The translations under genes and the position numbers were made by a program. Positions 15,432 to 26,802 of a DNA stretch of 64,000 nt are shown piece by piece; the stretch's first letter is position 1; each line of letters opens with the position of its first letter. The DNA is from Agriterribacter humi. GTDB taxonomy: Bacteria > Bacteroidota > Bacteroidia > Chitinophagales > Chitinophagaceae. Location: positions 62,001 through 126,000 of the forward strand of contig NZ_VOHQ01000006.1 of NCBI RefSeq assembly GCF_009192765.1. The letters are read 5' to 3'. The notes beneath the pieces were generated by a model that saw nothing but the letters and a program-made list of their open reading frames with translations, did not search any database and was not told the origin of the DNA.

Positions 15432-17264
15432 ATGTTTAGTCTCTCCAAATCATTATTAAAAACAAGTTTTGATAAAAAGAATCGTATGAGTGATACAATA
15501 TTGTCAGAAAAAACAAAGAGGACTTCCGGTAAGGAGAAACCTGCTGCCCAAAAAAACGGACGATACGCAGCAGGAACTGAAATCAGCGGAGCGCAGGCTG
15601 TAATGGAAGCCTTAGTAGCTGAAAATGTGACGGATTTTTTTGGTTATCCCGGCGGCGCTATAATGCCCATATATGATGCATTATATGATTATACGAATGT
15701 TTTAAACCATATTCTCGTTCGTCATGAACAGGGAGGAATACATGCGGCGCAGGGCTATGCACGCACATCGGGAGAAGTAGGAGTAGTGTTTGCCACCAGT
15801 GGTCCCGGCGCTACCAACCTGGTAACAGGGCTGGCTGATGCACAGATTGACAGCACACCGCTGGTATGTATTACCGGCCAGGTATTCGCTCATTTATTGG
15901 GTACCGATGCCTTCCAGGAAACAGATGTAATTAATATTACAACACCCGTAACCAAATGGAATTACCAGATAACGGATGCTACAGAAATCCCGTCGGTACT
16001 GGCTAAAGCATTTTATATTGCCCGTACCGGGAGACCGGGGCCTGTATTAATAGACATTACCAAAAATGCGCAGGTACAAAAATTTAATTATCCGGGGTAT
16101 ACGCCATGCAATCATGTGCGCAGCTATCGCCCAAAACCGATTGTGCGGAAAGAATATATTTCGGAAGCCGCAGCATTGATCAATGCGGCAGAGAGACCTT
16201 TTGTGTTGTTTGGACAGGGTGTTATTTTGGGTAAGGCAGAAAAGGAATTTAAAGCATTTATCGAAAAAGCGGGAATCCCCTCTGCATGGACGGTATTGGG
16301 CTTAAGCGCATTGCCCACAAGTCATCCGCTCAATGTAGGTATGTTGGGTATGCACGGCAACTATGGTCCTAATGTATTAACCAATGAATGCGATGTGCTG
16401 ATAGCCGTAGGTATGCGCTTTGATGACCGGGTTACAGGGCGGCTTGATAAATATGCCCGGCAGGCTAAGGTTATTCATTTAGACATTGATCCTGCGGAAA
16501 TTGATAAAAACATACAGACTACGGTGCCTGTATGGGGCGATTGCAAAGAAACCCTCCCTTTATTAACTGCATTAATTAAGCAAAAGCAATATCCTGAATG
16601 GCTGCAGAAATTTAAGGATATGAAAAAACAGGAAGAAGAAATTGTTATTAATGATGAATTGAACCCTGCCGGCGAAGTAATGACAATGGGAGAAGTAATA
16701 AATGTATTGAATGAACTTACAGAAGGCAACGCCATTCTTGTAACGGATGTGGGACAACACCAGATGGTAACCTGCCGCTACGCAAATTTCAATGAAAGTA
16801 AAAGCAACGTTACTTCCGGAGGACTGGGAACAATGGGTTTTGCATTGCCGGCTGCAATAGGGGCCAAATTTGGCGCACCTCACCGGAGTGTGATTGCTAT
16901 TATCGGGGATGGCGGTTTTCAAATGACGCTTCAGGAACTGGGTACTATTATGCAGTTCAACGTGAATGTAAAGATCATTATTCTTAATAACCAGTTTTTA
17001 GGAATGGTTCGCCAATGGCAGCAATTGTTTAATGATAAAAGATATTCTTTTGTAAATATAACCAGTCCTGATTTTGTGATGGTGGCCAAAGGATATGGCA
17101 TTGCAGGCAAAAATATTTCAAAACGGGAAGAATTAAAAAGTTCCCTTAATGAGATGTTGCAGCATAAAGGATCGTATTTATTGGAAATTATGGTAGGCAA
17201 GGAAAATAATGTATTTCCAATGGTGGCCCAGGGTTGTGGGGTATCCGAAATAAGATTGAAGTAG
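15432..17264 (+). CDS. ilvB: Acetolactate synthase large subunit
   Basis: 610 residues, thiamine-diphosphate enzyme. It has an N-terminal TPP-binding PYR domain with the catalytic Glu in VRHEQGGIHAAQGYA (near residue 99), a central FAD-binding domain, and a C-terminal PP domain with GDGGFQM near residue 493 and NNQFLGMVRQW near residue 518. It joins two pyruvates, or pyruvate and 2-oxobutyrate. The first ATG at 15432 follows a GAAGGGAGAAG purine stretch. The ATG at 15486 is an alternative, because the first 18 residues are not part of the fold. The 29-base gap from ilvD supports co-transcription. Confidence 0.95.
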   Translation: MFSLSKSLLKTSFDKKNRMSDTILSEKTKRTSGKEKPAAQKNGRYAAGTEISGAQAVMEALVAENVTDFFGYPGGAIMPIYDALYDYTNVLNHILVRHEQGGIHAAQGYARTSGEVGVVFATSGPGATNLVTGLADAQIDSTPLVCITGQVFAHLLGTDAFQETDVINITTPVTKWNYQITDATEIPSVLAKAFYIARTGRPGPVLIDITKNAQVQKFNYPGYTPCNHVRSYRPKPIVRKEYISEAAALINAAERPFVLFGQGVILGKAEKEFKAFIEKAGIPSAWTVLGLSALPTSHPLNVGMLGMHGNYGPNVLTNECDVLIAVGMRFDDRVTGRLDKYARQAKVIHLDIDPAEIDKNIQTTVPVWGDCKETLPLLTALIKQKQYPEWLQKFKDMKKQEEEIVINDELNPAGEVMTMGEVINVLNELTEGNAILVTDVGQHQMVTCRYANFNESKSNVTSGGLGTMGFALPAAIGAKFGAPHRSVIAIIGDGGFQMTLQELGTIMQFNVNVKIIILNNQFLGMVRQWQQLFNDKRYSFVNITSPDFVMVAKGYGIAGKNISKREELKSSLNEMLQHKGSYLLEIMVGKENNVFPMVAQGCGVSEIRLK

Positions 17265-17311
17265 GGAGGTGAAAGGTGAGAAGGGGAAGGGGAGAAGGTA
17301 CCAGCGGATCG

Positions 17312-17416
17312 CCCGGTTGGTGTCCTCGTCAGCCGGCAGCAAATGCACCCCGTGAAATATAAGAAGGAGCAGGAAAATATTTATATTAAAAATTAAATTT
17401 CCCGCAGTTGCGGGAT
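17312..17416 (+). other. Structured ilvB-ilvN intercistronic region
   Basis: Two hairpins lie in the 163-base gap. CCGGTTGGTG/CGTCAGCCGG near 17312-17336 pairs over 10 bp with three G-U wobbles, and CCCGCA-GT-TGCGGG lies just before the GGAGG ribosome site of ilvN. The second could influence ilvN translation. The gap begins with a purine-rich GGTGAAAGGTGAGAAGGGG stretch similar to others in the window. Confidence 0.4.
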
Positions 17417-17427
17417 GGAGGTTATAT

Positions 17428-18015
17428 ATGAAACAGGAATATACCATTACGGTTTACACCGAAAATCATATTGGTTTGCTGAACCGCATTGCCATTATGT
17501 TTTCAAGACGCAAGATCAATATTGAAAGCTTAAATACTTCGCCTTCTGAAATAGAAGGAATACATCGATTTACGATTGTGATTAATGAGGTGGAAGAGGT
17601 GGTAAAAAAACTAATCCGCCAGATTGAGAAACAGGTGGAAGTACTAAAGGCCTACTATAATAACAATGATGAAATTGTATGGCAGGAGCTGGCTTTGTAT
17701 AAAGTGTCTACCGATAAAGTAATTGAAGATGTAAAAGTGGAAAGATTATTGCGCAAGTATGGTGCACGGGCGGTAGTGATCAGGAAGGATTATACTGTTT
17801 TTGAAACTTCAGGTCACCGCGAAGAAATCAATAATCTTATAGAAGTGCTTGGTCCCCTGGGACTGATAGAATTTGTACGCAGTGCAAGAGTAGCGATTAT
17901 TAATGAGAGCAACGGTTTTTATGAAAAACTCAGGGAATTTGAAGAAGAGAAACCTGGTGATGAAATAGTGGAAAATGAGTTTTTAGACAGGCAGGATGAG
18001 GTGTTTAGTATGTAA
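17428..18015 (+). CDS. ilvN: Acetolactate synthase small (regulatory) subunit
   Basis: 195 residues. The N-terminal ACT domain (residues 4-75) contains ENHIGLLNRIAIMFSRRKIN, the valine-binding fold that conveys feedback inhibition to IlvB. The C-terminal part (about 85-165) matches the ALS small-subunit C domain (GPLGLIEFVRSARVAI). A GGAGG ribosome-binding site sits 11 bases before ATG 17428, unusually clear for this genome, and is preceded by the CCCGCA hairpin. Somewhat longer than the usual 160-170 residues, with an acidic tail. Confidence 0.94.
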   Translation: MKQEYTITVYTENHIGLLNRIAIMFSRRKINIESLNTSPSEIEGIHRFTIVINEVEEVVKKLIRQIEKQVEVLKAYYNNNDEIVWQELALYKVSTDKVIEDVKVERLLRKYGARAVVIRKDYTVFETSGHREEINNLIEVLGPLGLIEFVRSARVAIINESNGFYEKLREFEEEKPGDEIVENEFLDRQDEVFSM

Positions 18016-18025
18016 ATATTAGTTA

Positions 18026-18049
18026 GGCGGGTTGGTGGGGACACCCGCC
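18026..18049 (+). other. Intercistronic hairpin between ilvN and ilvC
   Basis: GGCGGGT (18026-18032) and ACCCGCC (18043-18049) pair around a 10-base loop, with no T-run after. Probably a processing or stability hairpin rather than a terminator. Confidence 0.4.
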
Positions 18050-18161
18050 CCCGTTTCATCCTTAACCAAACGGCATTAAAATAAGTATAGGAAAACTCTT
18101 TCAAAAAGGTTATAATTTAATAATTTTCAATTTTCAAATCATCAATTTTCAAATTAAAAAG

Positions 18162-19211
18162 ATGGCAAAATTAAATTTCGGCGGTGTGGAAGAAAACGTA
18201 GTAACTCGCGAAGAGTTTCCACTAAGCAAAGCCCAGGAAGTATTAAAGAATGAAACAATTGCCGTAATAGGTTATGGCGTTCAGGGACCCGGGCAGGCTT
18301 TAAATCAGCGCGACAATGGCATTAATGTGATCGTTGGCCAGCGCAAAAATTCAAAAACATGGGATAAAGCAGTAAAGGACGGTTTTGTACCCGGCGAAAC
18401 TTTGTTTGAAATTGAAGAAGCGCTACAGCGTGGCACCATTATCTGCTACCTGCTTAGTGATGCTGCGCAGATTGAATTGTGGCCAACAGTAAAGAAGCAT
18501 CTTACACCCGGTAAGGCTTTATATTTTTCTCATGGTTTTGGGATTACGTTCAATGAGCAAACCGGAATCATACCGCCCAAAGATGTGGATGTGTTTTTAG
18601 TGGCTCCCAAAGGATCGGGCACTTCCCTGCGCCGCATGTTTTTGCAGGGACGTGGTTTAAACAGCAGCTATGCTATCTTCCAGGATGCTACCGGTAAAGC
18701 CAAAGAAAGAGTAGTAGCCCTGGGTATTGCCGTAGGCAGCGGGTATTTATTTGAAACAGATTTTAAAAGAGAAGTATACAGTGACCTTACAGGTGAGCGC
18801 GGTACTTTAATGGGCGCTATACAAGGTATTTTTGCCGCACAATACCAGGTGTTGCGCGATAAAGGTCATACCCCATCCGAAGCATTTAATGAAACGGTGG
18901 AAGAGCTTACCCAATCGCTTATGCCGTTGGTTGCCGAAAACGGGATGGACTGGATGTACGCCAACTGTTCTACCACTGCGCAACGCGGCGCATTAGACTG
19001 GTGGAAAAAATTCCGCGATGCAACAGCACCCGTATTTAAAGAGCTGTATGAAAGTGTGGCAGCCGGAAAAGAATCACAACGCTCCATTGATAGCAACAGC
19101 AAGCCCGATTATCGCGAGAAATTAGAAGTAGAATTAAAAGAATTAAGGGAAAGTGAATTGTGGCAGGCCGGTAAAGCCGTAAGAAGCCTGAGACCTGAAA
19201 ATCAGAAATAA
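18162..19211 (+). CDS. ilvC: Ketol-acid reductoisomerase (class I)
   Basis: 349 residues, in the short class I size range. The Rossmann loop GYGVQGPGQALNQRDNG lies near residues 38-54, followed by the cofactor-selectivity loop VGQRKNSKTWDKA; Arg/Lys/Ser there suggest NADPH. The C-terminal knotted domain contains SDLTGERGTLMGAIQG, which supplies the two Mg-binding acidic residues. It converts acetolactate and acetohydroxybutyrate to the dihydroxy acids used by IlvD. The 146-base gap after ilvN holds a hairpin and ATTTTCAATTTTCAAAT-type repeats; ilvA follows 19 bases later. Confidence 0.96.
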   Translation: MAKLNFGGVEENVVTREEFPLSKAQEVLKNETIAVIGYGVQGPGQALNQRDNGINVIVGQRKNSKTWDKAVKDGFVPGETLFEIEEALQRGTIICYLLSDAAQIELWPTVKKHLTPGKALYFSHGFGITFNEQTGIIPPKDVDVFLVAPKGSGTSLRRMFLQGRGLNSSYAIFQDATGKAKERVVALGIAVGSGYLFETDFKREVYSDLTGERGTLMGAIQGIFAAQYQVLRDKGHTPSEAFNETVEELTQSLMPLVAENGMDWMYANCSTTAQRGALDWWKKFRDATAPVFKELYESVAAGKESQRSIDSNSKPDYREKLEVELKELRESELWQAGKAVRSLRPENQK

Positions 19212-19230
19212 ATTTATAAAGTTATACAAA

Positions 19231-20535
19231 ATGAGTGTGGAGGATAAGATAAACGGGGCAGGAAAAAATACTCAAATAACCGATAGCCTTCCTGTATGGT
19301 CAGGGAGGCTTAATTTTTATGAGGCAGCTAACCGGTTAAAGGGAATATCTACTCATACACCGCTGATATACAATAGCAATTTGTCGCGTAAATATGATTG
19401 CGATGTGTATCTGAAAAGGGAAGATCTCCAGGTAGTGCGCTCTTACAAATTAAGAGGTGCATATAATATGATATGCGGCCTTGATAAAGATCAGCAGCAG
19501 AGGGGAGTGGTGTGTGCCAGTGCGGGTAACCATGCACAGGGTTTTGCATACAGTTGTAAAAAACTCAATATTAAAGGCGTGGTATTTATGCCCGTGATCA
19601 CACCAAAACAAAAAATCAGTCAGACAAAAATGTTTGGCGAGGACAAGATTGAAATAAAACTGGTAGGCGATACTTTCGATGATTGTGCTATTGCAGCAAA
19701 AGCGTATACCCGGGCCAACAACATGATATTTATTCCTCCATTCGATGATTATAGTATTATTGAAGGACAGGGAACTGTGGCAATAGAAATACTGGAAGAC
19801 CAGGATAATATTGACTATGTTTTTGTTCCTGTAGGCGGTGGCGGATTAGCTGCCGGTGTTGGCGCTTATTTTAAAAAATACAGCGCTAATACAAAAATTA
19901 TCGGAGTTGAGCCTGAAGGTGCACCTTCAATGAAAGCAGCATTACAGGCCGGGCATCCCGTAACATTAGAGAATATTGACCGTTTTGTAGACGGGGCTGC
20001 CGTAAAACGCGCAGGCGATATTACATTTGAAATATGTAAAGAAGTGTTGGATGATGTGCAGTTAGTGCCCGAGGGCAGAATATGTACTACCATATTAAGG
20101 CTTTACAATAAAGACGCTATAGTAGCGGAGCCCGCAGGCGCTTTGTCTATTGCAGCCCTTGATGCCGCTTACGCTAAAATCAGGGGAAAGAAAGTGGTTT
20201 GTATTGTAAGTGGAGGCAATAACGATATTGACCGCATGCCGGAAATAAAGGAGAGATCGCTTCAGTATGAAGGACTGAAGCATTACTTTTTGATTAGTTT
20301 TGCACAGCGCCCCGGCGCTTTAAAAGAGTTTGTTAATAATGTATTGGGACCTTCCGATGATATTACCCGTTTTGAATATATGCAGAAAACCAATAAAGAA
20401 GCCGGACCTGCTTTAGTAGGTATTGAACTGCAGGATAAAAATGATTATCATAAGCTTATTCAGAACATGAAAGATTACCAGGTCAATTTCTCCGCGATCA
20501 ATAGAGACGATAAACTATTTGGTTATCTCATATAG
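19231..20535 (+). CDS. ilvA: Threonine ammonia-lyase (threonine dehydratase)
   Basis: 434 residues, fold-type II PLP enzyme. The PLP lysine lies in VVRSYKLRGAYN (near residue 73) and the PLP-phosphate glycine loop is VGGGGLAAG (near 201). The C-terminal 80-90 residues (HYFLISFAQRPGALKEFVNN) form a single ACT-like regulatory domain, the short IlvA form. It makes 2-oxobutyrate from threonine, the entry to isoleucine. Last ilv gene; gltB follows after 146 bases on the same strand. No clear terminator is visible in that gap. Confidence 0.94.
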   Translation: MSVEDKINGAGKNTQITDSLPVWSGRLNFYEAANRLKGISTHTPLIYNSNLSRKYDCDVYLKREDLQVVRSYKLRGAYNMICGLDKDQQQRGVVCASAGNHAQGFAYSCKKLNIKGVVFMPVITPKQKISQTKMFGEDKIEIKLVGDTFDDCAIAAKAYTRANNMIFIPPFDDYSIIEGQGTVAIEILEDQDNIDYVFVPVGGGGLAAGVGAYFKKYSANTKIIGVEPEGAPSMKAALQAGHPVTLENIDRFVDGAAVKRAGDITFEICKEVLDDVQLVPEGRICTTILRLYNKDAIVAEPAGALSIAALDAAYAKIRGKKVVCIVSGGNNDIDRMPEIKERSLQYEGLKHYFLISFAQRPGALKEFVNNVLGPSDDITRFEYMQKTNKEAGPALVGIELQDKNDYHKLIQNMKDYQVNFSAINRDDKLFGYLI

Positions 20536-20573
20536 AAGATATTAACACTTGTTAGTAATTTTTAGACGGAAAA

Positions 20574-20603
20574 TTGATTTGTCATGTTTTTTTAGTACTT
20601 TTA
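20574..20603 (+). promoter_or_regulatory. Possible gltB promoter
   Basis: TTG at 20574-20576, a 19-base spacer and TACTTTTA at 20596-20603 (seven of eight to TAnnTTTG), 78 bases before the gltB ATG. The surrounding gap is AT-rich and has no hairpin. Confidence 0.3.
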
Positions 20604-20681
20604 GGTTCTTGCCTGCCATATAATTAAATAATATTTAATAATTCTCTGTTTCTTTGATTTTTTATTAATAATTCCACGTCT

Positions 20682-23600
20682 ATGGTTAGTAACGGTTTGT
20701 ATAGGGCGGAATTTGAGCACGATGCATGCGGTGTAGGGTTTGTGGCTAATATTAAAGGCAATAAATCTCACCAGAATGTATCTGACGCACTTACCCTTCT
20801 TGAAAACATGGAACATCGGGGCGCCTGTGGTTGTGAAAACAATACCGGTGATGGCGCAGGTATTATGATACAGGTTCCGCATGAGTTTTTTTTCGCCGAA
20901 TGTGTAAAGCTGGGTGTGCATTTACCCGCTTTTGGCCGCTATGGCGTTGGTGTAATTTTCTTTCCCAAAGAGGTAAGAATGCGGGAAGAATGCCGCGAAA
21001 TATTTGCACGGGCTGCCGAAAAGCTCGGGCTGGAAATACTTACTTACCGCAAGGTACCCGTAAATGTTACTGATATTGGTCAAACCGCTCTTTCTGTTGA
21101 GCCGGAAATTGAGCAGGTGTTTATAGCATGCCCCGACCATATTCAAAATTCAGACGACTTTGAAAGAAAGCTGTTTATATTGCGCAATTACGCTAGCCAT
21201 ACCATTAATAACACGGTAAAGAAAGACAGCATTGGTTTTTATATAGCTTCTCTTTCTTATAAAACAGTTACCTATAAAGGGCAATTAACCAGTACGCAGG
21301 TACGCACTTACTTTCCCGACCTCAGCAATAAAAGGGTAGTAACTGCTTTTGGGTTAATACATTCCCGTTTTGCAACCAATACATTTCCTTCCTGGAAGCT
21401 GGCTCAGCCCTTTCGCTTTATAGCGCACAATGGTGAGATCAATACTTTGCAGGGTAATTTAAACTGGTTAAAAACCAGTGAAAACGGACTTTCTTCTCCT
21501 TATTTCAGTGAGGAAGAAATGGATATGCTGTTGCCTATCGTAACAAACGGGCAGTCGGATTCGGCCTGCTTAGATAATATGGTGGAATTGCTTACGTTGT
21601 CGGGCCGCTCTTTGCCGCATGTAATGATGATGCTCATTCCTGAAGCATGGGATGATAATGATAAGATGGATCCTGTAAAAAAGGCATTTTACGAGTATCA
21701 TGCAGCCGTTATGGAGCCCTGGGATGGCCCCGCCTCTATTTCATTTACAGACGGAAAGATCATTGGCGCTACATTAGACAGGAATGGACTGCGCCCTTCC
21801 CGTTTTTGTGTAACCCACGATGACCGGGTGATAATGGCATCCGAAACAGGAGCTTTGCCCGTAGATCCGCGTATGGTAAAAAGCTATGGAAGGCTTCAGC
21901 CGGGAAAAATGTTCGTGGTGGATATGGAGCAGGGGCGGATCATCAGCGATGAAGAATTGAAACAGGATATCTGCTCGCAAAAACCCTACAGCGACTGGCT
22001 GAATCAGTATAAGATACGGTTAGAAGAACTGGCTTCTCCACGCGTAACCTTTACACATCTGTCTGAAGAATCTGTTTTTAAATACCAGAAAGCATTCGGC
22101 TACAGTACAGAGGATATAGATACCCTCGTTAAACCGATGGCTATTGATGGCAAGGAGCCCGTTGGATCAATGGGAACAGATGTTCCATTGGCTATCCTTT
22201 CCGATCAGCCCCAGCATCTCAGCAGTTATTTCAAGCAGTTATTTGCCCAGGTAACCAATCCTCCTATTGATCCTATACGCGAACGCCTGGTGATGAGCCT
22301 GGCCTCTTACGTAGGCAATAATGGAAACCTGCTGGTAGAAGAACCTCATCATTGTCATGCAGTTGCTCTTAAGCAGCCCATACTTACCAGCACCGAACTG
22401 GAAAAGTTGCGTAGTATTGATACCGGTATTTTCCAGGCTAAAACCATTCAATGTTATTTCAGATCGGATGGCAAGCCCGGATCGCTGAAAGCCGCTTTAG
22501 ACCGTATTTGCCGTTATGCAGTAGATGCAGTGGAAGATGGGTTTGAAGTGCTTATTCTTTCGGACCGGGCAATAGACTCAGATCATGCTGCTATACCTTC
22601 TTTGCTCTGTGTTTCTGCCGTACACCATCATCTTATCCGCAAAGGATACCGGGGTCAGGTGGGTATTGTGGTAGAAGCCGGCGATGTATGGGAAGTACAT
22701 CATTTCGCCTGTTTGATAGGATTTGGCGCAACCGCCATCAATCCCTACCTGGCACTGGCAACCATCCGTACCATGAAAGCCACCGGCAAATGGGAAACAG
22801 ACCAGGCATGGGAAGTGCTGCGTAAAAATTATGTGAAAGCGGTATGCGATGGACTATTGAAAGTATTTTCTAAAATGGGTATTTCCACGCTCCAGTCATA
22901 CCAGGGCGCTCAAATATTTGAAATATTAGGATTGAACCAGGATGTGGTAAACAAATATTTCACGGGTGCTGTAAGTCGTGTTGCGGGAATGGGATTAGAT
23001 GAAATTGCGAAGGAAGCGCTTGCCAAGCATTCCCTTGCGTTCAATCTTAAAAATATTCCTGTTGATCGTTTATCCGTTGGCGGTATATACCAGTGGAAGC
23101 GCAAAGGTGAAGTGCACCTGTTCAATCCGCAAACCATTCACCTGTTGCAGCATTCAACACGCATGAATGATTACAATACTTTTAAAAAATACAGTAAGGC
23201 GGTAAACGACCAGGGCGAAAAAGCATGCACGTTACGCAGCTTGTTCCGGTTCAAACGCAACCGTCCTTCCATATCAATTGATGAGGTAGAACCGGCTGAA
23301 AATATTTACAAACGTTTCGCTACCGGCGCCATGTCGTTCGGGTCTATTTCCTGGGAAGCGCATACTACCCTGGCTATAGCAATGAACCGGCTGGGTGGTA
23401 AAAGCAATACCGGTGAGGGGGGAGAAGACGAAAGGCGCTATGAAAAATTGCCGAATGGCGATTCCATGCGTTCTGCTATAAAGCAGGTAGCTTCTGCCCG
23501 GTTTGGCGTTACCAGTTTATATCTTACCGAAGCAGATGAGTTGCAGATTAAGATGGCACAGGGGGCAAAACCCGGAGAGGGCGGACAGTTGCCCGGCCAC

Positions 23601-25193
23601 AAGGTAGACGACTGGATAGGAAGGGTGCGTCATTCCACACCTGGTGTGGGATTGATTTCTCCTCCACCCCATCATGATATTTATTCTATTGAAGATCTTG
23701 CTCAATTAATATACGACCTGAAGAACGCCAACCGTGCGGCACGCATCAATGTAAAACTGGTGTCTAAGGCAGGTGTGGGAACAATTGCTGCCGGCGTTGC
23801 AAAAGCAAAAGCCGATGTAATTCTTATTGCAGGGTTCGATGGGGGAACGGGAGCGTCTCCGGTAAGTTCCATTAAGCATGCAGGTTTGCCCTGGGAACTG
23901 GGGTTGGCAGAAAGCCATCAAACACTGGTAAAAAACCGCCTCAGGAGCCGCGTGGTATTACAGGCCGACGGGCAAATGAAAACGGCGCGTGATATTGCTA
24001 TTGCTACATTGCTTGGCGCAGAAGAATGGGGTGTGGCTACGGCTGCATTGATAGTAGAGGGTTGTATTATGATGCGCAAATGCCATCTCAATACTTGTCC
24101 TGTTGGCGTGGCAACGCAGGATCCCGAATTGCGTAAACGGTTTACCGGTAATGCCGATCATGTGGTAAACTTCTTTAAATTTATTACGCAGGATCTTCGT
24201 GAACTGATGGCTGAGCTTGGCTTTAGAACGATCAATGAAATGGTGGGTCAGGTAGATTGTCTGGAAAGAAGAGAGGGTGTTGATCACTGGAAGTACAAAA
24301 AGCTGGATCTGTCGCCAATACTGTATAAAGAACCCGCCGCCGAAGGCACGGGCCTATACCACCAGGAAGAACAGGATCACGGGCTGGCAGGGGTATTAGA
24401 CTGGCAGTTGCTTGAAAAAGCAAAGCCGGCGCTGGAACAACGTGAAAGGGTATACGCCGAGTTCAGGATCCGTAATATTGACCGTACTGCAGGTACCATT
24501 CTCTCTAACGAAATTACAAAACGCTACAGGGCGGCCGGATTACCTGATGATACGATTCATTTTAAATTTACAGGTACAGCGGGACAAAGCTTCGGCGCCT
24601 TTAATACGAAGGGTGTTACGTTTGAACTGGAAGGTGATGCCAATGATTATTTTGGAAAAGGGTTAAGCGGCGCCAGACTTATTGTATATCCTTCAAAGGA
24701 AGCAGGGTTTGTTCCTGAAGAAAATATCATTATTGGTAATGTAGCTTTTTATGGCGCTACATCGGGTGAAGCATTTATAAGAGGTAAAGCAGGTGAACGC
24801 TTTTGTGTAAGAAATTCCGGCGCTAATGCTGTGGTAGAAGGAGTAGGTGACCACGGTTGCGAATATATGACGGGAGGCCGTGTGATAATATTGGGAGATA
24901 CCGGCAGAAATTTTGCTGCAGGCATGAGCGGCGGCATTGCATATGTTTACGATGTAAAAGGCCAGTTTGCAGAAAATTGCAATCCCGAAATGATAGATCT
25001 GGATCCTGTCATCAATGGCGAATCGGAAGAGTTGTATGACATGATAACCAGGCACTATGCTTTTACCGGAAGCGCGGTTGCCAAATTCATACTCGATGAT
25101 TTTGACAACCAGTTAAAGAATTTTATAAAAGTATATCCCAAAGATTATAAAAACGCGGTTCAAAAAGCAAAAGTGCAAGTGGAAAAAAGATAA
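20682..25193 (+). CDS. gltB: Glutamate synthase large subunit
   Basis: 1503 residues. The class II glutamine amidotransferase domain starts at Cys16 ([15 protein letters not shown]), implying removal of a 15-residue propeptide. The FMN-binding synthase barrel (about 830-1200) includes [13 protein letters not shown]. The 3Fe-4S cysteines follow as C-x5-C-x4-C in [17 protein letters not shown] near residue 1130. The C-terminal GXGXG beta-helix domain holds [12 protein letters not shown] and [13 protein letters not shown]. It uses glutamine amide nitrogen to make two glutamates from 2-oxoglutarate, with GltD supplying electrons. Complete length for the family. Placed directly after ilvA, it can supply the amino donor for branched-chain amino acids. 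Confidence 0.96.
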   Translation: MVSNGLYRAEFEHDACGVGFVANIKGNKSHQNVSDALTLLENMEHRGACGCENNTGDGAGIMIQVPHEFFFAECVKLGVHLPAFGRYGVGVIFFPKEVRMREECREIFARAAEKLGLEILTYRKVPVNVTDIGQTALSVEPEIEQVFIACPDHIQNSDDFERKLFILRNYASHTINNTVKKDSIGFYIASLSYKTVTYKGQLTSTQVRTYFPDLSNKRVVTAFGLIHSRFATNTFPSWKLAQPFRFIAHNGEINTLQGNLNWLKTSENGLSSPYFSEEEMDMLLPIVTNGQSDSACLDNMVELLTLSGRSLPHVMMMLIPEAWDDNDKMDPVKKAFYEYHAAVMEPWDGPASISFTDGKIIGATLDRNGLRPSRFCVTHDDRVIMASETGALPVDPRMVKSYGRLQPGKMFVVDMEQGRIISDEELKQDICSQKPYSDWLNQYKIRLEELASPRVTFTHLSEESVFKYQKAFGYSTEDIDTLVKPMAIDGKEPVGSMGTDVPLAILSDQPQHLSSYFKQLFAQVTNPPIDPIRERLVMSLASYVGNNGNLLVEEPHHCHAVALKQPILTSTELEKLRSIDTGIFQAKTIQCYFRSDGKPGSLKAALDRICRYAVDAVEDGFEVLILSDRAIDSDHAAIPSLLCVSAVHHHLIRKGYRGQVGIVVEAGDVWEVHHFACLIGFGATAINPYLALATIRTMKATGKWETDQAWEVLRKNYVKAVCDGLLKVFSKMGISTLQSYQGAQIFEILGLNQDVVNKYFTGAVSRVAGMGLDEIAKEALAKHSLAFNLKNIPVDRLSVGGIYQWKRKGEVHLFNPQTIHLLQHSTRMNDYNTFKKYSKAVNDQGEKACTLRSLFRFKRNRPSISIDEVEPAENIYKRFATGAMSFGSISWEAHTTLAIAMNRLGGKSNTGEGGEDERRYEKLPNGDSMRSAIKQVASARFGVTSLYLTEADELQIKMAQGAKPGEGGQLPGHKVDDWIGRVRHSTPGVGLISPPPHHDIYSIEDLAQLIYDLKNANRAARINVKLVSKAGVGTIAAGVAKAKADVILIAGFDGGTGASPVSSIKHAGLPWELGLAESHQTLVKNRLRSRVVLQADGQMKTARDIAIATLLGAEEWGVATAALIVEGCIMMRKCHLNTCPVGVATQDPELRKRFTGNADHVVNFFKFITQDLRELMAELGFRTINEMVGQVDCLERREGVDHWKYKKLDLSPILYKEPAAEGTGLYHQEEQDHGLAGVLDWQLLEKAKPALEQRERVYAEFRIRNIDRTAGTILSNEITKRYRAAGLPDDTIHFKFTGTAGQSFGAFNTKGVTFELEGDANDYFGKGLSGARLIVYPSKEAGFVPEENIIIGNVAFYGATSGEAFIRGKAGERFCVRNSGANAVVEGVGDHGCEYMTGGRVIILGDTGRNFAAGMSGGIAYVYDVKGQFAENCNPEMIDLDPVINGESEELYDMITRHYAFTGSAVAKFILDDFDNQLKNFIKVYPKDYKNAVQKAKVQVEKR

Positions 25194-25250
25194 CCGGTGT
25201 CAAGGCCGGGAAATAAATATTTTTAATCTCATAATGCAGTAATTAGTACA

Positions 25251-26762
25251 ATGGGTAAGCCAACAGGGTTTAAAGAATTTACGCGTGAACTGCCGGGGAA
25301 AAAACCAGTAGCAGAGCGGTTGAAGAACTACAATGAATTCATTGACCGTTTTTCTGAACCGAACCTGGTACAACAGGCTTCACGGTGTATGAATTGCGGG
25401 GTACCTTTTTGCCATAGTCACAACGGCTGTCCTTTGGGCAATCTTATTCCCGACTTTAATGATGCAGTATACCGCAAAAGCTGGCGCGAAGCATACGATA
25501 TACTTACATCTACCAATAATTTTCCTGAATTTACGGGGCGAATCTGTCCTGCCCCTTGTGAAAGCGCCTGTGTATTGGGCATTAATCAGCCCGCGGTTAC
25601 TATTGAAGAAATCGAAAGACATATTATTGAGATAGCATTTGAAAAAGGTTTTGTACAGCCACGCAAACCTAATATCCGGACAGGGAAAAAAATAGCGGTC
25701 ATTGGTTCCGGTCCTGCAGGCATGGCAGCAGCAGCTCAATTGAATTATGCGGGTCACCTGGTTACTGTTTTTGAAAGAGACGATGCCGCCGGCGGACTAT
25801 TGCGGTATGGCATCCCTGATTTTAAATTAGAGAAATGGGTGGTTGACCGCCGTATTGAGATCATGGAGCAGGAAGGCGTGGAGTTCAGGTACAATGCGAA
25901 TGTAGGGGTGAACATAAGCATCAATGATCTGTTGCGCGAATACCAGGCCATTGTACTCGCCGGTGGTTCTACCAAACCAAGGGATCTGCCTATACCCGGT
26001 AATACCCTGAAAGGCGTATATTTTGCCATGCAGTTTCTGAAACAGCAGAACAAGCGGAATGCAAATAAAAACCCATTGGCGAATGCTTTAATAGAAAGCA
26101 ATATCCTTAAAGAAGAAATAAAAGCTACCGGTAAAAATGTAGTAGTAATTGGCGGAGGAGATACCGGCAGCGATTGCGTGGGTACTTCCAACAGGCATGG
26201 TGCAGCATCCGTTACGCAATTTGAATTGATGCCCAAGCCCCCGGACGATCGTACACCATTTATGCCCTGGCCTACCTACCCCCTCATATTAAAAACATCT
26301 TCCTCACATGAAGAAGGCGCCGAAAGACGATGGGCCATTGCTACAAAAGAATTCCTGGGAGATGACAATGGTAACCTGAGGGCATTAAAAATAGTTGACC
26401 TGGAATGGAAATTTTCGGATGATCAAAGACCTTCCCGGTTCGTGGAAGTAGCCGGCACTGAAAGGGAAATTCCCTGTGAACTTACCCTGCTGGCAATGGG
26501 GTTTGTTCATCCTCAGCATGAAGGCTTGCTGGATGAAATTGAAGTGGAATATGATGAACGGGGTAATGTTAAAGCTTCCGAACGCGCTTATCAAACCAAT
26601 ATACCTAAAGTGTTTACTGCAGGTGATATGCGCCGCGGCCAGTCGCTGGTGGTATGGGCCATAAGCGAAGGAAGAGAATGCGCCCGGAAAGTGGATGAGT
26701 TTTTGATGGGTAGTTCTTTACTGGAAAGCAAAGATGCATCGCTGGTATCTTTGGCAATATAG
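25251..26762 (+). CDS. gltD: Glutamate synthase small subunit (NAD(P)H-dependent)
   Basis: 503 residues. N-terminal cysteine clusters (RCMNCGVPFCHSHNGCPLGN and ICPAPCESACVLG) bind 4Fe-4S centres. The FAD site is VIGSGPAGMAAAAQLNYAG (about 150) and the NADPH site is VVVIGGGDTGSDC (about 300). It feeds electrons to GltB. It starts 57 bases after gltB. Length and motifs are normal. Confidence 0.96.
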   Translation: MGKPTGFKEFTRELPGKKPVAERLKNYNEFIDRFSEPNLVQQASRCMNCGVPFCHSHNGCPLGNLIPDFNDAVYRKSWREAYDILTSTNNFPEFTGRICPAPCESACVLGINQPAVTIEEIERHIIEIAFEKGFVQPRKPNIRTGKKIAVIGSGPAGMAAAAQLNYAGHLVTVFERDDAAGGLLRYGIPDFKLEKWVVDRRIEIMEQEGVEFRYNANVGVNISINDLLREYQAIVLAGGSTKPRDLPIPGNTLKGVYFAMQFLKQQNKRNANKNPLANALIESNILKEEIKATGKNVVVIGGGDTGSDCVGTSNRHGAASVTQFELMPKPPDDRTPFMPWPTYPLILKTSSSHEEGAERRWAIATKEFLGDDNGNLRALKIVDLEWKFSDDQRPSRFVEVAGTEREIPCELTLLAMGFVHPQHEGLLDEIEVEYDERGNVKASERAYQTNIPKVFTAGDMRRGQSLVVWAISEGRECARKVDEFLMGSSLLESKDASLVSLAI

Positions 26763-26802
26763 ATAAGAAGTAAGTGGTAAGTAGTAAGAAAATATACGCG
26801 TT